Below are positions 1 to 6,400 of a DNA stretch of 8,068 nt, one piece after another. Source of the DNA: SIG510 sp045540975 (GTDB taxonomy: Bacteria > Bacillota > Clostridia > Oscillospirales > JAAYXM01); the NCBI GenBank assembly GCA_045540975.1, contig JAZQIE010000018.1:1-8068 (forward strand). The letters run 5' to 3'. The notes below the pieces were generated by a model, which worked only from the letters and a program-made list of their open reading frames with translations, did not search any database and was not told the DNA's origin. Each line of letters starts with the position of its first letter. Position 1 is the first letter of the stretch. The position numbers and the translations under genes are program-made.

Positions 1-125
1 TCGAATCCGTGAAGTCCATGGTCGGAAACGGCTTCATTCAGGGTAGTGACGGCAAGATCAATCCGCAGGGCAATGCAACACGCGCTGAAGTTGCGGTCTT
101 ACTCGACCGTATCCTCAACAAGTAA
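1..125 (+). CDS. C-terminal end of an SLH-domain surface protein (5' partial)
   Basis: In frame from base 3, 40 residues precede a TAA stop at 123-125. They read as the second half of an S-layer homology repeat: a helix (ESVKSMVGNGFIQG), a short turn with DGKINPQGNATRAE, then a closing helix AVLLDRILNK. The pattern G-(I/F)-(I/M)-x-G-x-x-D/G-x-x-x-x-P-x-x-x-x-T-R-A-E is the standard SLH signature. SLH repeats usually sit in threes at one end of a protein and bind pyruvylated secondary cell-wall polymer, so this is probably the last repeat of a C-terminal anchor. The rest of the protein, and so its function, lies outside the window. A strong terminator follows 11 bases after the stop, so the gene ends its own transcript. 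The next gene is also an SLH protein on the same strand, which suggests a cluster of surface-anchored proteins. Confidence 0.9.
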   Translation, partial: ESVKSMVGNGFIQGSDGKINPQGNATRAEVAVLLDRILNK

Positions 126-136
126 ATAGCATCCCG

Positions 137-170
137 AAAGACCGAGGAATTTTCCTCGGTCTTTCTTTTT
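137..170 (+). terminator. Strong intrinsic terminator of the upstream SLH gene
   Basis: A perfect 13-base inverted repeat pairs 137-149 (AAAGACCGAGGAA) with 152-164 (TTCCTCGGTCTTT). The core is GACCGAGG/CCTCGGTC; the central A/T bases probably open into a slightly larger loop. A T-rich tract, CTTTTT, follows at 165-170. It lies 11 bases past the stop codon of the preceding gene. The A-run before the stem could also give weak termination on the minus strand. Confidence 0.95.
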
Positions 171-235
171 GATTAAAAACAACATTATGGCACATAAAAA
201 AATAACAATTTTGTATATCTGTCTACAATCGGATA

Positions 236-244
236 TGGTAGAAT
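236..244 (+). promoter_or_regulatory. Possible extended -10 promoter (upstream promoter)
   Basis: TGGTAGAAT fits the extended -10 form TGnTATAAT, with five of six bases matching in the hexamer at 239-244. No good -35 lies at 16-18 bases; the nearest TTG-containing hexamer, TTGTAT at 211-216, is 22 bases away. Surroundings are A/T-rich. A transcript from here would start near 250 and meet the hairpin at 263-290 almost at once, so this is either a spurious match or a promoter controlled by early termination. Confidence 0.4.
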
Positions 245-262
245 AAACATACAGCAACAAAG

Positions 263-290
263 AAGCGTGTGAAAAAGCACACGTTTTTTT
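263..290 (+). terminator. Second intrinsic terminator or attenuator-like hairpin
   Basis: CGTGTG (266-271) pairs with CACACG (278-283) across the A-rich loop AAAAAG. A G-T pair and A-T pairs from 263-265 to 284-286 can extend the stem. A run of seven T follows at 284-290. The stem is shorter than the terminator at 137-170 but has the expected shape. It lies between the two promoter-like sites, so it would either insulate the giant gene from read-through or attenuate transcripts starting near 250. Confidence 0.7.
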
Positions 291-293
291 GTC

Positions 294-322
294 TTTCCAT
301 AAGAAAAAATCTGTGTTAAAAT
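294..322 (+). promoter_or_regulatory. Likely sigma-A promoter of the giant lyase gene
   Basis: TTTCCA (294-299, four of six matches to TTGACA) is separated by 17 bases from TAAAAT (317-322, five of six matches to TATAAT). TG at 314-315 makes it an extended -10. The predicted start is near 329, giving a leader of about 39 bases before the ATG at 368. It begins four bases after the T-run of the second terminator. I saw no convincing operator, riboswitch or catabolite-response element. This is consensus matching only. Confidence 0.65.
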
Positions 323-352
323 AAAGTAAGCAGATTTTTCGCTACAACGAAA

Positions 353-358
353 AGGAGG
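353..358 (+). promoter_or_regulatory. Strong Shine-Dalgarno deciding the ATG at 368
   Basis: AGGAGG, within AAAGGAGGAA, stands nine bases before ATG 368, an ideal Firmicute spacing. The codons right after this ATG give a textbook signal peptide, which supports the start. A small inverted repeat, TTTTCG (336-341) with CGAAAA (348-353), ends on the first base of the Shine-Dalgarno. It is A/T-rich and probably too weak to control translation alone. Confidence 0.9.
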
Positions 359-367
359 AAATTCAGG

Positions 368-454
368 ATGAAGAAGACACGCATAAAGCGTCTGCTCTCT
401 CTGGTGCTGACTCTCTGTATGCTGCTGGCGCTGCTGCCTGCACATACATTTGCG
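368..454 (+). other. Sec signal peptide of the giant lyase (residues 1-29)
   Basis: The N-terminus has a basic n-region (MKKTRIKR), a hydrophobic core rich in Leu (LLSLVLTLCMLLALL), then PAHTFA, where an A-x-A-like site predicts signal peptidase I cleavage after A29. The lone Cys17 is inside the core and lacks a lipobox context (no following G/A with L-x-x-C at the cleavage region), so a lipoprotein is unlikely. Export fits the SLH repeat at the other end. Confidence 0.9.
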
Positions 455-3400
455 CTGGGCGAGTATTCGCTGCAGGAAACCGATCCCATCCCCGAGCTTA
501 GCGCGGGCGATGAAGTATCGTTTGGTATCGGTTTGTTCAAAGGAGATGTGCAGCAATCCATCGGTGATATCGAGGGACTGCTCCTCACAAACTCCGACTC
601 AAGTGTTGCGGACGTAACACTTGTGCATACGGGCGAAGGCGAAGGCTCGGAATTTGATTTCGCAGCATACGCCGCAAGCTCGGATAAGAAGAAACCCAAA
701 GAGGCAACCGTCGCGGCAGACGGCTTTGCCATCAACGAGGATTTGACCACCGCGAGCGTGTACAAGCGTCCGGACAACTTCTTCGGTTGGAAGGATGACA
801 GCCTGTACGTGCTGATTTCGTCTGTCGGCGCGGTGCTCGCAATCGATATTGCTGTCCCTGAAAGCGGCTACTATGCACTCGGCGTTCAGGGCCTTGGCAC
901 CAATGTCGGTGCAACCTGCGATGTCACGGTCAATCAGACCTTGATGGGCAGCTATTCCTTCTATAAGACCGGTAACGATACCGTCGTTCTGCCGGAGCGT
1001 CAGCTCGGCGCGGTGTATTTGGAGAAGGGTACCGCGACCGTTCTGATTAAAAAGACCGCGGACAAGGCTTCCCTCAACCTGACCAAACTCCGTTTCGTCC
1101 CGATTGGCGAGACCGCGGACGTAAGGATTTTCACGAAGAAGGTTGGCCGCACCACCGTTACCATCAGCGGTACCGTGGAGGGCAAGGCGGTTGAAAAGAC
1201 CTACAACCTGCGCGTCAAGGGTGAGCCGGGCGTTCGCGTGGTCGTGGAAAACAAGGAACTCCTCGACGTCCCGTTTGACGGCGAGATCCTCCCGCTTGAA
1301 CTGAGCTTCACGGTTGACGGCATCCCCGCAACCGAGGAAGACTTCATCTCCATGTCCACCAAGGTTGTCGACCCGCTTTTGATGGAGGACTCCGCACTCC
1401 GCTTTGAGAAGGGCAAAATCTATCTGGATGTTACCCTCAAGAGTGCAGGCTCTACCAATGCTGTCGTGGTTGTCAACCACGAGGAATACGGCGAGCAGGA
1501 ACTCCTCATTCCGATGAACATCAAGAGCCGTGGCTATCAGTATAACATTCTCAAACTCCACACCGGCCCGGGCTCCAACGTGGGCCTTGACCCGGATGTC
1601 GTCACCGATTGGACACAGACCACCATGGGTCATCCGAACGAAATCGGTCGCGGCAAATACAGTGACCCGTGGATTTACGTCGGCCCGAGACCGTCCGAAC
1701 TCCTCATGTGGGGTTGGGTGGAATACGGTGTCGCATTCAAGCCGACCGGTGTCGGCCCGGCTGCGATTTTCGGTATCGATGTCCCCGCAACCGGTTCTTA
1801 CGGCGTGTCTATGGACAGCCTTGTCATCTCAAACGGCGGTATGTTCCAGATTTACATCGCACCGATCGATGAGGAAGACCCGTATCAGGAAAAATACAAA
1901 GTCGGCGCTCCGGTCGACTCTTACAGCTATGATCAGATTAACTGCTACAACCTCCCGGTCGGCAATGTCTATCTGGAAAAAGGCAAGTACCAGTACGTCA
2001 TCGAGACGGTTGGTAAGAATGACCGTTCCACCAGTTACATCTTCGGTCTCGGCTGCATCCGTCTGGACAGCCCGAAGGGCAGAGAGTTTGAATTCACCGC
2101 AGACCGCAAGAAGATTATGATTGGCCGTGACGAAGCGGTTACCGTGACCCCGCGCTTCAACGGTGCTCCGTTCTCTGCGGAATACTTGCAGGATATCGCG
2201 GTCATCAACGAAAACGGTGACCTTTTAAGTGCGGACTACCGTGTGGAAGGCGAGAACCTCTATCTCGACGTTCACGGCCTGACCTTAGGCTCCGGCAGTA
2301 TCCGTTTGGAAGCAGCCTTTGACGGCCGCGAAGCAATTGCAACCGATTTGGAATTCGAAGTGGTCGCGGAAGACGAACTCGAATTTGCATCCCTGACCGC
2401 TCCGGTTTCTTACGCGGATGCGGACGAGGAAATTCAGCTGACCGCAACCGCAACTCAGTTTGACGGTACTGTGGTAAAGCCGGGCGATGACAACATCACC
2501 TTCGAGTACATTTCCTCGAACACCAAGGTCCTTTCTGTTTCCGATACCGGTCTCATCAAGACCAAGGGTATGGGCAGTGCGGATATCACCGTGTTTGCAA
2601 TGCGAAACGGCATCACCAAGACCGCAAAGCTTACCTTCACCGTCACCTCGGACTATCCGTTGGTAGAAGCGGAAATCAGCGGTCTTTCGGGCGTTGCGCT
2701 GGGCAGTGCTGTGCAGTACAACGTTGTCGGTCGCCTGGCAAACGGCGCTCCGATTCCCGACAGCGCAAAAATCGTCTACTCCATCGTGGAAAACAACGAT
2801 AACGCGATTGAACTCACCGAAGACGGCATTGTGAAGGGTATCAGCGAAGGTACCGCAACCATCAAGGCAACCGTCACCACCGTGGCAGGCATCTCGATGG
2901 ATACCGAAGCGTTCACCGTCACCGTTTATGCGGGGCAGGGGGATGGCGCTGCTGCAAGTGAAGTTTATATCAGTATGGTTGACCATGCCACTGCAAAAAA
3001 TCCGCAGCCGAACGATGTTAAAATCGAAACTGCGGGCTGGCAGATTAATAAGGAACTGAGCTCCCCCGCAATCGTGAATATGGTCTCTCCCGACATCCGT
3101 TGGCAGCTGTACGGCTTGAACCTCAAGCTTGCAAGCAACCTGCTTGTTTTGGATATCGCAATCCCGGGCGATGGCTACTATCAGTTCTCGGTCACAGGCG
3201 GTCAGTATGCCTACGGTCCGTTTGCACAGTTTGTCATGAATGACACCTACCTCGGTGAATATGACATGAACAATCCGGGCAGCATCCCGTACGGCAAGGA
3301 AATTAAGCTCAATACCGTCTACCTTACCGAAGGTGTGCATCAGCTCTATATCTGGAAAGGCACACACACCGCGGAAAGCAGAAGCGACCTCTATCTCGGC

Positions 3401-6400
3401 ACACTCCGTTTCACTCCGGTAGACGAGATGCCGACCGAGGGTGAGGTTGACCTCCTTGCAACCAAGACCACCCTCAGCGTGGGCGAGAGCGGATGGCTCA
3501 AGCCCGGCGTTCAGATGTCCGACGGCACGGTCAAGCGCGTGGGTTATACCACCGACCGTGTACGGGATACCGAAAACGTCATCACAAGCCTCACCATTTC
3601 CGGAAACAGCATCAAGCTCGGCGATAACTGGGAATTCACCGCATCTGCTCCGGGCAAATCCACCGTCACCATGGTTGCAACCATTGACGGCGAGCCGTAT
3701 ACCAAAACCCTCGACATCACGGTCAACAGCGAGGTGGTCTCCAACGTTACCGCAACCCTCGCGGATTCCGACCTGCACGTGGGCGATATTTCCGATATTG
3801 CGGTCTCCGCAACCTTCGGAGACGGCCGTGAGGTTGATTTAAGCGATGCAACCGTCACCTTCGCATCCACCGATGACAGCATTGCAAAGGTGGTCGACGG
3901 TGTCCTTGAAACCTACAAGGAAGGCGATGTCCAGATTACCGTCACCGTCGCACTCGGCACAGGCTCTGCATTCACAATCCTGCCGATTTCCGTCCTCGCT
4001 GCGGCGACAGACGAAATCAAAATCAAGAGCCCGCATGCGGCAATCAATCCGGATGACGAAGGCTATCAGCTTTCCGTTGTCGGCGTTTCTCCGGAGGGTG
4101 ACGAAATCGAGCTTCCGAGCGCGATTGTCACCTGGTCGGTCGAGGAAACCGATATTGCAGAGATTTCGGAGGACGGCTTCCTCACCCCGAAGGCACTCGG
4201 TTATGCAACTGTAAAGGCAACCGTTGTCTATCTGGGCGAAACCTATTATCCCACCTTCACCATTCAGGTGCGTGAGGGTAAGACCAAAGCAACCTACTAC
4301 ACCGCAGAAAAGCTTGCGGCGGCGCAGGAAAACATCAAGAAGTACGATTGGGCAAAGGATATCCGCAATGCGGCGGTCGAAGAGGCAGATGCATTCCTCG
4401 ACCTCTATTCGGGTAACATGACCGATTATATCTACAACAGCATCCCGTCTCAGGAAGTCCCGCGCGGCTGCCTCGCAGGCTACCGTTGGGACCCGAACGG
4501 CTACACCTGTAAGTTCTGCGAAGTCGACCTTCGTGACGAATTCTCGGCGTATCCGTGGCTGAACGACCCGTTCAACTATCCGTGGAAGCTCCAGTGCCCG
4601 AACTGCATGCGCCGCTTCCCGTCCAACGACTTCGGTGCATTCTACGAAGTAGGTCTCGATGAGCACGGAAACTTCAGCTATGAAAAGGCGTTGAGAGACG
4701 GCTCGCACCTTCTCACCAACGATTTGTTCCCCGAAAAGGACGAGCATATCGACAAAAACGGCAATCTGGTCAACGAAGGCATCCACGGCTGGGGTGTTGA
4801 CGACAGCCGCGGCTACAAGACCGGCAAGACCTATCAGGGTCAGATGATTTCCAACATGAAGACCCATTACAACATCGACGTTTCCTCGATGGAAGAGGCT
4901 TGGCCGTTTGTTTCCTACTACAACCACTACGCAATCTGGTCTCAGAACTACTCCGGTATGCTCCGCCGTGCGCTGCGCGTCACCCGTGATGCATATCTCT
5001 ACACTCAGGATCCCAAGTACGGACGTGTGGGCGCAATCCTGCTCGACCGTATCGCGGACGTCCATCCGGAAATGTTCATCAAACCGTGGTTCCCGATCAT
5101 GTTCAACTCCGACTCCTCCACTCCGAGCGGTAAGGAAGTCGGCTGTATCTGGCAGGGCGGTCTCAGCCTTGACTTTGCAAGAACCTACGACGCATTCTAC
5201 GAAATGTACGATGATCCGTATGTAGTCAACTACCTGTCCAAGAAGGCGGAAGAATTCAACTTCGGTGAAGACTACTACGTTCCGGATTACTTCAGCAATT
5301 CTTACAGCATCAACGGATTCAAGGACCCGAACTATGTCGAGCCCACCGTTCTCAGAAAGGGTAACGACAAGTCCACCCCGGCACTCATCCGTCAGAACAT
5401 CGAAGAAAACCTGCTCCTTGAAATTGTAGACGAGATTTACACCGGTAACGTCTTCGGTAACTTCGGTATCTCGCAGGCAACCGCGGCAATGGCGGCGGTC
5501 GTTCTCGACACCATGCCGTACACCGGCGAACTCCTTGACTGGCTGTGGATCCCGTCCGATGACGTCATCACCGACGTTTCCTCTACCACCCATGGCGACG
5601 GTCACGTTCAGGGCGGTAATGTCCTCCGTAAGGTCATCCAGACGGTTAACCGTGACGGTGCAGGTAACGAAGGCGCACCGAACTACAACAACATTTGGTC
5701 CGCACAGCTCGACAGCATGATCGACGCGATGATTACCTATGACGGATACGAGGGCGTTGACCTCTTCGAAAATCCGAAGTTCCTCATGATGTACAAGGTA
5801 ACCTTCCCGAAACTCATGCTCCGTCACCACACCGTTGCAATCGGTGACTCGGGTACCTACCACGGTGAAAACATCACTCAGGTCAATACCCGTATCTTCC
5901 GCAAGACCAAGGATGTTGAAATCGGTCAGATGCTCTACTGGCAGAACGGCAACACGGTTGAAGGCCTGCACGGCGACATCTTCGAAGACAGCGATACCTT
6001 GCAGGAAGATGTACAGAACATCATCGACACCTACGGCGAGTATGACCTTGATAAGTCCCGTCAGCAGACCGCATTCGGTCTCACCACCCTCCGTGGCGGT
6101 ACCAAGATTCCGAGCCTGGTCGAAGACTACGACAGCCAGAGATACGCATACATCTACTATGGCCAGAGCGCAGGTCACGGTCATTACGGCAAGCTTGACC
6201 TCAGCATCGCGGCATTCGGTATCGACTTCGCACCCGACTTCGGTTATCCGGAAGCGGCGGACGGCTCGTACCGTGCAAATGCCCGCGATAAGAACACCGT
6301 CATCCACAACACGGTCATCGTCAATGACAAGCGTCAAGATCCGAGCTATGTCAGCGGCTTCCCGCTCCACTTCGACGATTCGGGACGTGTAAAAATCTTT

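Noticed and set aside
284..310. T-run and later A-run (284-290 with 302-309) as an anti-terminator stem
   Set aside because: Pairing would be almost only A-T with a bulge, weaker than the terminator it would need to compete with.
336..353. Inverted repeat TTTTCG/CGAAAA touching the Shine-Dalgarno, considered as a riboswitch or translational control hairpin
   Set aside because: Only six pairs, four of them A-T, and the leader is about 39 bases, too short for a known riboswitch aptamer. Kept only as a remark with the ribosome binding site.
185..556. Minus-strand frame covering the intergenic region and the start of the giant gene
   Set aside because: Its translation has no recognisable features and overlaps the terminators, promoter and signal peptide coding region on the other strand.
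599..1633. Minus-strand open frame of 344 codons
   Set aside because: Register shadow ending at the sense TCA codon at 599-601; no independent promoter or Shine-Dalgarno was evident.
1530..2120. Plus-strand frame of 196 codons in another register
   Set aside because: Ser/Thr/Arg-rich out-of-frame translation inside the giant gene, typical of a shifted reading of C/G-ending codons. The true frame runs through it without interruption.
2285..3778. Minus-strand open frame of 497 codons
   Set aside because: Same register and same cause: it stops at the sense TTA codon at 2285-2287. No domain logic, and it is opposite clear Ig-like and repeat modules.
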